A stretch of 64,000 bases of DNA from Nitrospinaceae bacterium. GTDB taxonomy: Bacteria; Nitrospinota; Nitrospinia; Nitrospinales; Nitrospinaceae. Location: the NCBI GenBank assembly GCA_028278405.1, contig JANQEK010000007.1, positions 124,001 through 188,000 on the forward strand, in the 5' to 3' direction. Every line of letters starts with the position of its first letter. Within the stretch, counting starts at the first letter, position 1. Position numbers and translations under genes: made by a program. Below the pieces are notes generated by a model. That model did not search any database. It had not been told where the DNA came from and saw only the letters and a list, made by a program, of their open reading frames with translations. Positions 35,243-43,577 of the stretch are shown piece after piece.

Positions 35243-36499
35243 TCACTCCCATCCCGGAAGGTTGACGGTAAACGTGGTGCCTTTACCTTTTTGGCTTTCG
35301 ACATCGATGGTGCCCTGATGCGCTTTCACGATGTTGTGCGCAATGGCCAGTCCCAGTCCGGTGCCTTTGTCTTTCGTGCTGAAGAACGGATTGAAGATGC
35401 TTTCGCGGTCTTCGGACGAAATGCCGACCCCGGTATCGGAAATGGTGGTGGTGATGAAGTGCCGGTGATAGGTATTATTATCCGGCGATTTGTTTTTTTC
35501 GATGCGCAGTTTCAGGTTGCCGCCTTTCGGCATGGCTTGCACGGCGTTACGGATAAAATTGAGGAACACCTGTTGCAAAAGTTCCTTGTCACCTTGTGCC
35601 AACGGTTCGTCTTTGCAGTAATCGCATTGGACGTTGATCGTGTCCGGTGATTGCAGGTCGGCGCTGGATTCGAGTATGCCGCGTAACAGATCGTTGATAT
35701 TGCATTGCTGGCGCGACGGTTCAGGAGATTTGGCGAACAGCAGAAGGCTGGAGATGATGCGGTCCATGTTTTTGACGCCGGAGACAATGTGGTCGGCCAG
35801 TTTCATTGTTTCCGTATCTCCCTGGGAATCTTTTTTCAGTACCGATGCGAACAGTTCGATGCTGCCCAAGGGATTGCGGATTTCGTGGGCGATACCGGCG
35901 GCCATTTCCCCCATGGCGCGCAGACGGTCGTTGCGTTCGGCTTCTTCTTCGAGTTGTTTGAGTTCTGTGATGTCCTGCACGATGAGCACGGTACCCAGTT
36001 GCGTGCCGGATGGATCGTGTACCGGCGAGGCAGACACGCGGACCTGGATTCGACGGCCCTCGACATTCTTTAACTCCTCATCCTGAATCAGGTTACCTTT
36101 TTTCGATTCTTTGAGGCGGTCTACCAGAGTCGAAAAGACCGGATGCGGCACCGCTTGTGCGAGCGGTTGGTTAAGGCATTGCTCCGGAGACAGATTCAAG
36201 ATGGCTCCTGCGGTTTGACTGAGGGTGGTGATCATTTGGTTTTCATCGACCACGATCACGCCGCTGGTCAGACTCTCGAGTATGTTGTGGAGGTAGTTTT
36301 TGACTTTTTCCTTTTCCTGAAGGTTATTTTCCAGCTCCAGATTTTTTTTCTCCAGCTCCAGGTTGAGATCCTTGATCCGTTCCTGCAGAGTTTCGTAGGA
36401 TTTTTGCAGGTGTTCGGTGGTTTCGTTGAACGATTGGAAAGCGGCCCTCAACACCTCCAACTCTTTTTGTTTTTTGGTCTCTTGGGCTGGATCTTCCAT
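35243..36499 (-). CDS. cytoplasmic histidine kinase (FlrB/FleS/FlgS-like)
   Basis: About 418 residues with no TM segment. A coiled coil (about 10-70, LEKKNLELENNLQEKEK) leads to a PAS domain (about 70-185), HisKA with AAGIAHEIRNPLGSIELFAS, and a HATPase domain with NFIRNAVQAMPKGG, DTGVGIS and KGTGLGLAIAHN. The NPLGSIELFAS form is characteristic of flagellar kinases FlrB/FleS. The ATG at 36499 follows GAAGG; a longer start at 36547 lacks a site. It phosphorylates, by inference, the NtrC-family regulator encoded 7 bases downstream. Confidence 0.88.
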   Translation of the reverse strand: MEDPAQETKKQKELEVLRAAFQSFNETTEHLQKSYETLQERIKDLNLELEKKNLELENNLQEKEKVKNYLHNILESLTSGVIVVDENQMITTLSQTAGAILNLSPEQCLNQPLAQAVPHPVFSTLVDRLKESKKGNLIQDEELKNVEGRRIQVRVSASPVHDPSGTQLGTVLIVQDITELKQLEEEAERNDRLRAMGEMAAGIAHEIRNPLGSIELFASVLKKDSQGDTETMKLADHIVSGVKNMDRIISSLLLFAKSPEPSRQQCNINDLLRGILESSADLQSPDTINVQCDYCKDEPLAQGDKELLQQVFLNFIRNAVQAMPKGGNLKLRIEKNKSPDNNTYHRHFITTTISDTGVGISSEDRESIFNPFFSTKDKGTGLGLAIAHNIVKAHQGTIDVESQKGKGTTFTVNLPGWE

Positions 36500-36556
36500 A
36501 ATACCTTCACGTGCGCGGGTTTGCGGGTTTTTGAACTCTGTTTTCATTATAGAAGA

Positions 36557-39049
36557 TTATAGAAGGTCTTTTAACCGTTTTTCCCAGTCGATCACTTTCA
36601 GGTGAGATTCAGCGGCCTTTTGCAGGAGATCGTTCCGGTTTTCTGCAACCAGGGTTTTTAACTCAGTTTCAGCCTGCTCCTTTTTCTTGAGACGATCCAG
36701 GTTGGTGATGATCAGGTAATCCCCCCAGCTTCTGAGACGATGCTCGGGAAACAGCTTCCTTCCCGCCATGAGGGCATCGAGGGATTTCCGAGTCTTCCCC
36801 TGCATGGAAAGTACCATGCCCAGTTTGTAGTAAGCCGTTTGCACGTAGTCCGGAGGATTGCGAATAGTGCGGTCGTAACCGTCGATGGCCTTGCGGTAGG
36901 CGCGGGCGGCGTTGCGCAGGTCTTCCCGGGCAAACCACGTTTCCGCCATCAGGTAGTGAATGTTTGCAGCCTCCACGTTTTCGGAATTCAGCAACTGATT
37001 GAAAATTTCAATTGAACGATCGTATTGTTTTTGGCCGAGGTAAGCGCGGGCCAGAATGATTTTGGCTTCCGGCAGGCGCGCACTGTCTTTATACGTATTA
37101 ATAAATGTTTGTGAGACACGCTCGGCTTCCTTGAACCGGTTTTCGTTGAGGTGAATTTCTCCCAGATCCAGAAACAAGCGGTCGGTGTAGGCACCGTTGA
37201 CATCGGCGAATTTAACCTTTTCAAGAAACTTGAGCGCTTCCGAGTTCAGACCAATGGCCTTGTAACTTTCTCCGATCTGCAATTGCGTTTGAACGCGGTT
37301 CAGTTCACCAATCCCCAAATTCAGATAATCGGCGTAGGCATAGAGAACCGGCAAGTGTCCATTTTGGCTGGCGTATTGATCGATCAGCTGCACCATGGAC
37401 AACTGCAAATATTTTTTTGCCCACCGGTGGAATTTCGAGTCGTGCTCAAACGGGAGCAGGCGTTTGAATTCCTCGATGGCTTCCAGATAGCGTTGCTCCC
37501 GGTAATAGGCCGACCCCCGGCTGAAGGTGGCTTCCGCCAGGATGTCCTGCGACTGCGGATTATTGGAGACCTCGTCGTAGGCGCGGTACGGGTGATAGTA
37601 AGGGGATACTTCGAACACCAGATCCTTGACCGGCAGGGCCGGGAACCGGAGACCGACATCGGCCAAACGGATTTGCGCGTATTGGGATTCGGCGCTACCG
37701 GTATTGAGGCCGTAGGATTTGTTGAATACCGTTAGAGCGGACATGCCGTTGTTTTCCAGAAGATACGTGTCGCCAATGCGGTTCAATCCCCGATGCGCGT
37801 TGGGAGATTCCGGCGCCAGGTTGACCAGATTGAAATAGTATTTACGAGCCTGAGCATATTGTTTACGGTTGAAATGAATTTCGCCGATGGTGAAGTTCAC
37901 CTCCGGTTGCTCGTTCAGTTCATCAGGCCAGCGCTTGACGACGTCCTCGTAAATTTTCATCGCTTTCGAAAAATCCCGGGCTTCGTAGTAGCGTTGTGCA
38001 ATTTGGAAAAGTCCCTTTTTGGCGTCCGCATTTTGCGGAGCTTTACGCAGCAGAACTTGAAAAGTTTTATAGGCTTCGTCCAGTTTGTCTTCCTTGACAA
38101 GCATCAGTCCGAGGCCGGTTTCCCGCGCGATGTTGTAGCGGCTGGATTTATCCTGCTGCGTTCCTTTTTCGTAGATGGTTCGGGCTTCCAGGGTGTAATC
38201 CATTGCTTCATAGATGGACGCGGTTTTGAACAGCGCATGATCATAAAATTGCGAATCTGGGTAAGTTCGCATGGCGTATTGGTAGGAAGCCAGCGCTTCC
38301 TCGTAATTGGGGTAATCCTCCTGTTTCGCCAGATTATGCTGTGTTTCAGCGAGCAGGTATGCGGCATTCGAAAGAAAGGGGCTTTCCCGATATTTCTTCT
38401 GGAACTGTTGAAACGCAATCAGCGCCTCCCTGTAGTTTTTATTCTGAAACAGTTTGAGCGCCTTTTCGTAATCTTTGCGTCCGCTCTTAAGATTCTGCTC
38501 CGAGTCGGCTTGAAAAAGTTTCGTTGTTTTCTTTTGATTTGAGCGGGAAGCCAAAGCCGGTGATTTCGATGATTTTCTTTTCGCTTCGGCAATTTGTCGT
38601 TTTGTTTTACGGGCGACCTGTTTTGTGACGCCACCCTTCGTTTTCAAGTCGATCACAATCTGCTCAGGTTGATGTTTCACAAAATGGACCAGGCGGGTAT
38701 CTTTGCTTTTCAACCGCAGGGTGAATTTGACATTTTGTTTGATCTCCTGAACCTGGATCTGACCGAGATGCTTGTCTTTAAAAGAAATGGATTGAACTTT
38801 AGGGTTCAACGTGGCGTTACGAATCCATATCACCACCTTTTGATTGGGATAATTGGTGAGAACCCGGTAAGGGCTGTCCTGATTCAGTTGGATGATGATC
38901 CGGGTGGACTGTGGATGACTGCCCAGACGATAGTCCTCCACCTGTGTGAGGGATTCCCGGCTTTCCACCATGGACTGTGGAATAAGCAGAACCGTCAGGC
39001 TGAGTCCGGCCAACCCAATCAAATTGCGGAAACTTTGTCGAAGTGCCAT
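36557..39049 (-). CDS. secreted AMIN-domain TPR protein
   Basis: An 830-residue protein with a signal peptide (about 1-30), an AMIN-like domain (about 35-135: HPQSTRIIIQLNQDSPYRVL, then VVIWIRNATLN, then VKFTLRLKSKDTRLV) and many tetratricopeptide-type helical repeats from about residue 185 to the end, such as FQNKNYREALIAFQQFQKKY. AMIN domains bind peptidoglycan or secretin-type complexes; TPRs bind partner proteins. It leads an operon with the flagellar kinase and activator and has its own sigma-54 promoter, so it may be a scaffold for flagellar assembly. No exact family name can be given. Confidence 0.82.
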   Translation of the reverse strand: MALRQSFRNLIGLAGLSLTVLLIPQSMVESRESLTQVEDYRLGSHPQSTRIIIQLNQDSPYRVLTNYPNQKVVIWIRNATLNPKVQSISFKDKHLGQIQVQEIKQNVKFTLRLKSKDTRLVHFVKHQPEQIVIDLKTKGGVTKQVARKTKRQIAEAKRKSSKSPALASRSNQKKTTKLFQADSEQNLKSGRKDYEKALKLFQNKNYREALIAFQQFQKKYRESPFLSNAAYLLAETQHNLAKQEDYPNYEEALASYQYAMRTYPDSQFYDHALFKTASIYEAMDYTLEARTIYEKGTQQDKSSRYNIARETGLGLMLVKEDKLDEAYKTFQVLLRKAPQNADAKKGLFQIAQRYYEARDFSKAMKIYEDVVKRWPDELNEQPEVNFTIGEIHFNRKQYAQARKYYFNLVNLAPESPNAHRGLNRIGDTYLLENNGMSALTVFNKSYGLNTGSAESQYAQIRLADVGLRFPALPVKDLVFEVSPYYHPYRAYDEVSNNPQSQDILAEATFSRGSAYYREQRYLEAIEEFKRLLPFEHDSKFHRWAKKYLQLSMVQLIDQYASQNGHLPVLYAYADYLNLGIGELNRVQTQLQIGESYKAIGLNSEALKFLEKVKFADVNGAYTDRLFLDLGEIHLNENRFKEAERVSQTFINTYKDSARLPEAKIILARAYLGQKQYDRSIEIFNQLLNSENVEAANIHYLMAETWFAREDLRNAARAYRKAIDGYDRTIRNPPDYVQTAYYKLGMVLSMQGKTRKSLDALMAGRKLFPEHRLRSWGDYLIITNLDRLKKKEQAETELKTLVAENRNDLLQKAAESHLKVIDWEKRLKDLL

Positions 39050-39086
39050 CAGGAAATTCCTGTCGATGAGTTCAATTGTTCATAAG

Positions 39087-39106
39087 AATAGCAAATTTGA
39101 TACCAA
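39087..39106 (-). promoter_or_regulatory. sigma-54 promoter of the AMIN-TPR/flrBC-like operon
   Basis: On the minus strand TTGGTATCAAATTTGCTATT carries the -24 GG (39104-39103) and the -12 GC (39092-39091) 12 bases apart, with TTGCT as in the flgC promoter. The start of transcription would be near 39079, 30 bases before the ATG at 39049. Confidence 0.8.
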
Positions 39107-39267
39107 TCAGGTGTGAGGCTGCAGAGGATGGGCTTGCGGTGAAATGAAAAACCCTTTGTTTGATTGGGTTTCGAAGCGAGGAGGGACCTTTTTATCAAGC
39201 GGTATAGTTCTCAAAATCTGATACCCGGGTGGGCGGAAGGCAGCTTCAGTCAAGGAATTGACAGCGC

Positions 39268-39324
39268 TAGCGCACTACACTGGGGGTGTAGGGGTCGCAA
39301 GTTTAAATTCTATTGCTCCGACCA
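39268..39324 (+). pseudogene. 3' fragment of a tRNA-Pro (GGG) gene
   Basis: The 57 bases from TAGCGCACTACACTGGGGG through GCTCCGACCA match the 3' three quarters of a bacterial tRNA-Pro: anticodon stem CTACA/TGTAG, anticodon GGG, and the 3' acceptor strand with ACCA. The 5' acceptor strand is missing (no CGGAGCA upstream). The T loop reads TTTAAAT instead of TTCAAAT and the T stem no longer pairs. This is a decayed tRNA remnant, probably left by integration of the islet to its right. Confidence 0.75.
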
Positions 39325-39334
39325 TTTTTAACTC
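39308..39334 (+). repeat. left direct repeat (putative attL) of the AT-rich islet
   Basis: TTCTATT-GCTCCG-ACCATTTTTAACTC. It covers the 3' end of the tRNA-Pro remnant. Its last 14 bases (39321-39334) recur exactly at 41565-41578, and the TTCTATT half recurs at 41551-41557, so the islet is flanked by an imperfect direct repeat. Confidence 0.6.
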
Positions 39335-39345
39335 CTTTAAATTTT

Positions 39346-40098
39346 TTACTTTCCTACAGATTTATCAAAGTCTTCACCTTCTTTTCCCTCTACAATCTCC
39401 GGGATTAAGGGTAGGTGGCGAATTTTGCCTTGTTTAATTTTTAAGTCAATTCCACTCAATAACGTAATTTTTTTTGCAACATAGCTTTGAATTTTTTGGT
39501 TCGTAGACTGAGCTTCAAGTGAAAACTCAATTGGACCCAAATTCTCAAAATTTGCAATTGCGTTTCGGGAGAAATTATCATGGATGTTCTGCTTTTGAAC
39601 AAAACACATTGCCACAACTGCCCAAATTTGTCTAAGTTGCTCAAAGTACCTTTTTTCGTATAAAGTTAGATTATTATCTTCCACCAAATTAATTAATACT
39701 GCCTTATTAATTAATAACTCTAATTCGCTATATATCTCCCATAGTTTAGACGACAATTCCCCAATTTCATTAGCTAGGGATTCGCCATACTTAATATTAT
39801 GACGTAATAAATCCTCATCAGTGATAACGGTACCTTTAATTTTGTTAAAAGTTATCTCTCCTTCCATATTTAGTCTAATTTTTACTATTTCGGGTGAAAA
39901 TTTAGAAAGCAAAAGACTGAGCTTTCTGCTTTTAAGAGAAATTCCTTCCAGGATTTTTATTTTTTCATTATATGTGGTTTGAATCTTCCAAGTTTCAAGT
40001 CCTTGATATGCAAAAATTGTAATGATGACGGTAAGGATCACCGTTGATATATTGCAAACTGCTGAAATCCATTTGAATTTTGAGTCTTGATTCTCCAT
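39346..40098 (-). CDS. hypothetical single-pass membrane protein (islet)
   Basis: A 250-residue protein with one TM segment (about 12-32, SAVCNISTVILTVIITIFAY) and a mostly helical, Lys/Glu/Leu-rich remainder. I recognise no family. A GGGGG run lies 6 bases ahead of the ATG. Coding is AT-rich with many AAA, ATT and AAT codons, unlike the GC-richer neighbours, which points to acquisition by transfer. It is divergent from the next islet gene with about 200 bases between starts. Confidence 0.65.
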   Translation of the reverse strand: MENQDSKFKWISAVCNISTVILTVIITIFAYQGLETWKIQTTYNEKIKILEGISLKSRKLSLLLSKFSPEIVKIRLNMEGEITFNKIKGTVITDEDLLRHNIKYGESLANEIGELSSKLWEIYSELELLINKAVLINLVEDNNLTLYEKRYFEQLRQIWAVVAMCFVQKQNIHDNFSRNAIANFENLGPIEFSLEAQSTNQKIQSYVAKKITLLSGIDLKIKQGKIRHLPLIPEIVEGKEGEDFDKSVGK

Positions 40099-40304
40099 TT
40101 AATCCCCCTATTCGGTCAGAAGCTGAAATCCCTCGCTTCCAGGATTCTCATGAGTTCAGAAGCCTCTTCCTCACACAAGACTTGATTATCATAGCTATTG
40201 GATAATCGTACATTATTTCAGCTTGCCGATAATGTCAATATTTTGGTATGGTTTGGGCAATTAAAATTGGATTGATTTATCTATCGAAATTGATGGAGTG
40301 GGCA

Positions 40305-41543
40305 ATGATATTGAAAACCTTATCAAATTTATCGAATTCTTCTTTTTCTAAAAGGTTCCCAAAGTTTAAGGAGAAAATTGAGGACTGGGAAGACCGTTAT
40401 TGTCAGTGGCGGGAATATGCTGGCCCACATGGTTTTGAGGATAGGTTTCAGTTTATAACACGTAGTCCCAGCACAACTCTATCAACACAAAAATTTCGCA
40501 ATGATTTTACGGAGGAAAATGGCCGTCAAGCAAACGAGCTCGAAATTATCGACTTTATTATGGATGAAGCCCGGAACGGAGCACCCACAAGATTAATAAT
40601 TAATGACTCGATAAAACATGGTTTTGATATGGATTTATTAGATGAGCAGAAGGACCCAAGAGGGCCTCAGGATATATATTTAAACCCTCCTCATTTTAAC
40701 TACTTATCATTAAGATCTAACATAAATCGGCTAAGTATAAGGTGGGCAGTTATTGAAGAACTACATGTATCACACAGCATAAAGGAACTTATCCTCGAAA
40801 ACTGTTGTATTGGTAAAATTTTATTTGAAGAAAGAACACTGTCGGTAGATATTTATAATTCTTGGTTCGGTTATTTTAATTTGGGGCCCACTTCAATTAT
40901 CAATCTTTGGATAGGTGGTGGATGGTTATGTGCAATTAACTGTCCTCCTGCTTACGTCCATGAAGAAAATCCTTTTCTCGGTTCAGTTGATTTTGTAGAT
41001 GTTAATTTACCTACCTCCCCAAAACAATCCCTTATATACAAGGGGACACAACAATATAGAACCCTTCGGGCCCATTTTGAAAGACTACAGAACGGACCAA
41101 TGGCTGGGTTAATGAGGGCTAAAGAATTAGCATCGGAAAGGGAATCTGATTCTGGAGTATCGTGGCTTTTTAATTGGGTATATTGTGTTGCGTCCGGCTA
41201 TGGACGGAAACCAGGCTGGGCCTTTATCTGGTCCATGGTTTTTCTGGCACTTAATATTATGGTTCTGACAGGGTTTGATGGAGTGAGAGTAGATTCTCAA
41301 AACCTAACCCAAGGAGCATGGCAATTGGAATGGCAAGGAGATGATTTTCTTTCACAGTTTGTCAGGGCATCTATTTTAACCTTACAAACAGTAATAAATC
41401 CGTTCACCATTTTTTTAGCCAAATCCGCCTTTAAATTTAAATCCTTGTATGGTTTGATTCACACGTTTCTCTTTGTGATCCTTGCCGATGCCGCTTTCGT
41501 TTTTGGTAGTTTAGCTATTCGTAAGCGATTGAAATTTTCTTAG
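40305..41543 (+). CDS. hypothetical protein with C-terminal membrane region (pentapeptide-channel-like)
   Basis: About 412 residues. The N-terminal 240 are soluble with beta-rich stretches (for example VIEELHVSHSIKELILENCC). Then come a helical segment, RTLRAHFERLQNGPMAGLMR, and two to three TM segments starting SGYGRKPGWAFIWSMVFLAL. The last form (linker, then GYGR-P and TM pair) is seen in pentapeptide-repeat membrane proteins with ion-channel-like ends, but clear pentapeptides are not visible. The ATG at 40305 follows GGAG at 6 bases and is preferred over 40248. The gene is AT-rich and lies in the islet; it could be a defence or toxin protein, without proof. Confidence 0.6.
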   Translation: MILKTLSNLSNSSFSKRFPKFKEKIEDWEDRYCQWREYAGPHGFEDRFQFITRSPSTTLSTQKFRNDFTEENGRQANELEIIDFIMDEARNGAPTRLIINDSIKHGFDMDLLDEQKDPRGPQDIYLNPPHFNYLSLRSNINRLSIRWAVIEELHVSHSIKELILENCCIGKILFEERTLSVDIYNSWFGYFNLGPTSIINLWIGGGWLCAINCPPAYVHEENPFLGSVDFVDVNLPTSPKQSLIYKGTQQYRTLRAHFERLQNGPMAGLMRAKELASERESDSGVSWLFNWVYCVASGYGRKPGWAFIWSMVFLALNIMVLTGFDGVRVDSQNLTQGAWQLEWQGDDFLSQFVRASILTLQTVINPFTIFLAKSAFKFKSLYGLIHTFLFVILADAAFVFGSLAIRKRLKFS

Positions 41544-41550
41544 CAAAATT

Positions 41551-41578
41551 TTCTATTAGTTCTCACCATTTTTAACTC
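41551..41578 (+). repeat. right direct repeat (putative attR) of the AT-rich islet
   Basis: TTCTATT-AGTTCTC-ACCATTTTTAACTC, the partner of the repeat at 39308-39334. It overlaps the stop codon of the following minus-strand gene (41572-41574). This is what would be expected if a tRNA-Pro gene once abutted that gene and the islet inserted at the tRNA 3' end. Confidence 0.6.
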
Positions 41579-43500
41579 TTGTCCAGATGATCAGCCAGTT
41601 CGCGGATTTTTTGAGAGATGTGAACGGGGTAGGCGGGTGCCGGTTTCAGGGAACTCAGTGATTTCGGGAGTTGGTCCAGTTGACGAGCGGCGTGTTTGTG
41701 CAATTGCTCCAGAGGCACGGGCGGGTTCAATCGCTTTCCCTGGCACATATAGGGTTTCATCAGGGGTTCACCGGAGAGCGGCTCGTCTTCTATTGCCAAA
41801 TGGTCCTCCTGCATTTTTCCCTTTGCGTCTAAAGTTCTGAAAACCTGCTTTTTTCCGGGCCAGGTGGATTTGCCTTCCGAACGTTTACGTTGAGGGCGCC
41901 CGTCGTATTCCTGCATTTTGTACACACATTCCAGAGTGGGTGCATCTTCCGAAACCGCCAGGCGGGTTCCGATACCGAAGCCGTCGATCGGTGCCTGCTG
42001 GGCGATCAATTGTTCGAGAGCGTATTCATCGAGATTACCGCTGGCAAAGATCCGGGTATTTTTCAGCCCGCCTTTGTCCAGGATGGATCTCACCTCTTTT
42101 GCCAGTTGAGCCAAATCACCGCTGTCCAGCCGCACTCCATGAATGGAGATGCCTTCCTTTTTGAGGTCGCGGGCCAAGGCAACCACTTTATGAGCCGCTT
42201 GCAGCGTGTCATAAGTGTCGAGAAGAAAAATTGTATTGTCAGGCCAGGAGTGAGCAAAATTTTTAAAGGCGTCGGATTCCTCGGAGTGTGCCTGTATGTA
42301 AGAGTGCGCCATCGTACCGAACACCGGAACCCCGTAAAGGGGTTTAGCGGAAACGGTGGCCGAACCGTTGAAGCCCGCAAGGTAACTGGCACGTGCAACG
42401 AACAACCCCGCTTCCGAACCGTGCGCCCGGCGCAGCCCGAAATCCAACAACGTTTTGCCGGGGGCGGTCAACACCATACGTGCCGCCTTCGAAGCCGTTA
42501 ATATCTGCATCTGCAGAATATTGATGATGCGCGATTCAGCCAGTTGCGCCTGCGGTAAGGGGGCGGTGATTCTCACGACGGGTTCATTGGAAAAAAAGAT
42601 CGTGCCCTCCGGCAGGGCATCGACATCTCCGGTGAATCGAAAATCCTTGAGAGAATCTACGAAGTCTGCTGGAAATATTCCCGAATGTTTCATCCAATCC
42701 CTTTCCTGTTGGGTGAACTGGAGACTCTCCAGGTATTCCAGAACCTGCTCCAGTCCGGCAGCCATTAAGAAATTGCGTTGATCGGGAAGGTTGCGGATAT
42801 AAAACTCAAAAACTGCGGTTTGGTTCATGCCTTGATCATGATAGGACTTGAGCATCGCCAATTGATACAGATCGGTCAGGGTGGCAGGAGTTGGAGATGA
42901 AGAAAGTCCTACGGACTCAACATTGGCGGGTTGGCAACCCAGATTCAGCATTTCCTCGATAGCTCTGGGACCGTCTTCGGGTTGTACGCTAACTGCGCGG
43001 ATGGCGTCTTCCAGCAAAACCACGGAATAGTTAAGGCGCACCGCGTCGCGCACGGAATTGAGTACGCAGTAATCCGTAGCGAGTCCTCCGACGAACAGAC
43101 GTTTGACCTTGGCTTGTTTCAGGCGTTGATCGAGGTCGGTATTTTCAAAAGCGGAGTAAGCATCGCTTTCCGGTTCGGTGGCTTTACTGATAACCGTGGC
43201 ATCCGTCAGGTTTAATCCTGAAGCGAATCGAGCTCCATGGGTTTCCGCGACACAATGTGGAGGCCATGGACCATTTTGTTCCGTGAACGAGCAATGGTTG
43301 GATGGATGCCAGTCCCGGCTCGCGAAAATGGGCAGGTGGCGTGTGCGGAAGGTGGAAGAATAGCGGTTTAGTATCGGGACAACATCGTCTCCCTGGGGAA
43401 CTGCCAGACTGCCACCGGGAAGAAAATCGTTTTGCACATCGACGATCAACAAGGCATCACCTTGCCCGGGAATGCAATCATGTGCTCCTGCGGTGGTCAT
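41572..43500 (-). CDS. nicotinamidase-nicotinate phosphoribosyltransferase fusion
   Basis: A 642-residue two-domain protein. Residues 1-200 are a PncA-type nicotinamidase with catalytic Asp in LLIVDVQNDFLPGG, metal ligands in SRDWHPSNHCSF, Lys in VISKATEPE and Cys in GGLATDYCVL. Residues 205-640 are a PncB-type nicotinate phosphoribosyltransferase with LTDLYQLAMLKSY, FGLRRAHGSEAG and GVRLDSGDLAQL. The single chain would turn nicotinamide into nicotinate and then nicotinate mononucleotide, the first two steps of NAD salvage. No stop or frameshift separates the parts. Its 3' end touches the right repeat of the AT-rich islet. Confidence 0.92.
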   Translation of the reverse strand: MTTAGAHDCIPGQGDALLIVDVQNDFLPGGSLAVPQGDDVVPILNRYSSTFRTRHLPIFASRDWHPSNHCSFTEQNGPWPPHCVAETHGARFASGLNLTDATVISKATEPESDAYSAFENTDLDQRLKQAKVKRLFVGGLATDYCVLNSVRDAVRLNYSVVLLEDAIRAVSVQPEDGPRAIEEMLNLGCQPANVESVGLSSSPTPATLTDLYQLAMLKSYHDQGMNQTAVFEFYIRNLPDQRNFLMAAGLEQVLEYLESLQFTQQERDWMKHSGIFPADFVDSLKDFRFTGDVDALPEGTIFFSNEPVVRITAPLPQAQLAESRIINILQMQILTASKAARMVLTAPGKTLLDFGLRRAHGSEAGLFVARASYLAGFNGSATVSAKPLYGVPVFGTMAHSYIQAHSEESDAFKNFAHSWPDNTIFLLDTYDTLQAAHKVVALARDLKKEGISIHGVRLDSGDLAQLAKEVRSILDKGGLKNTRIFASGNLDEYALEQLIAQQAPIDGFGIGTRLAVSEDAPTLECVYKMQEYDGRPQRKRSEGKSTWPGKKQVFRTLDAKGKMQEDHLAIEDEPLSGEPLMKPYMCQGKRLNPPVPLEQLHKHAARQLDQLPKSLSSLKPAPAYPVHISQKIRELADHLDKS

Positions 43501-43577
43501 AGGCTGCTCCGCGTTTCCTGGGACAATGGAAACATGTCTGTATAAAGTGGGGGGACGCCGGGTATTGTACCCTGAGT

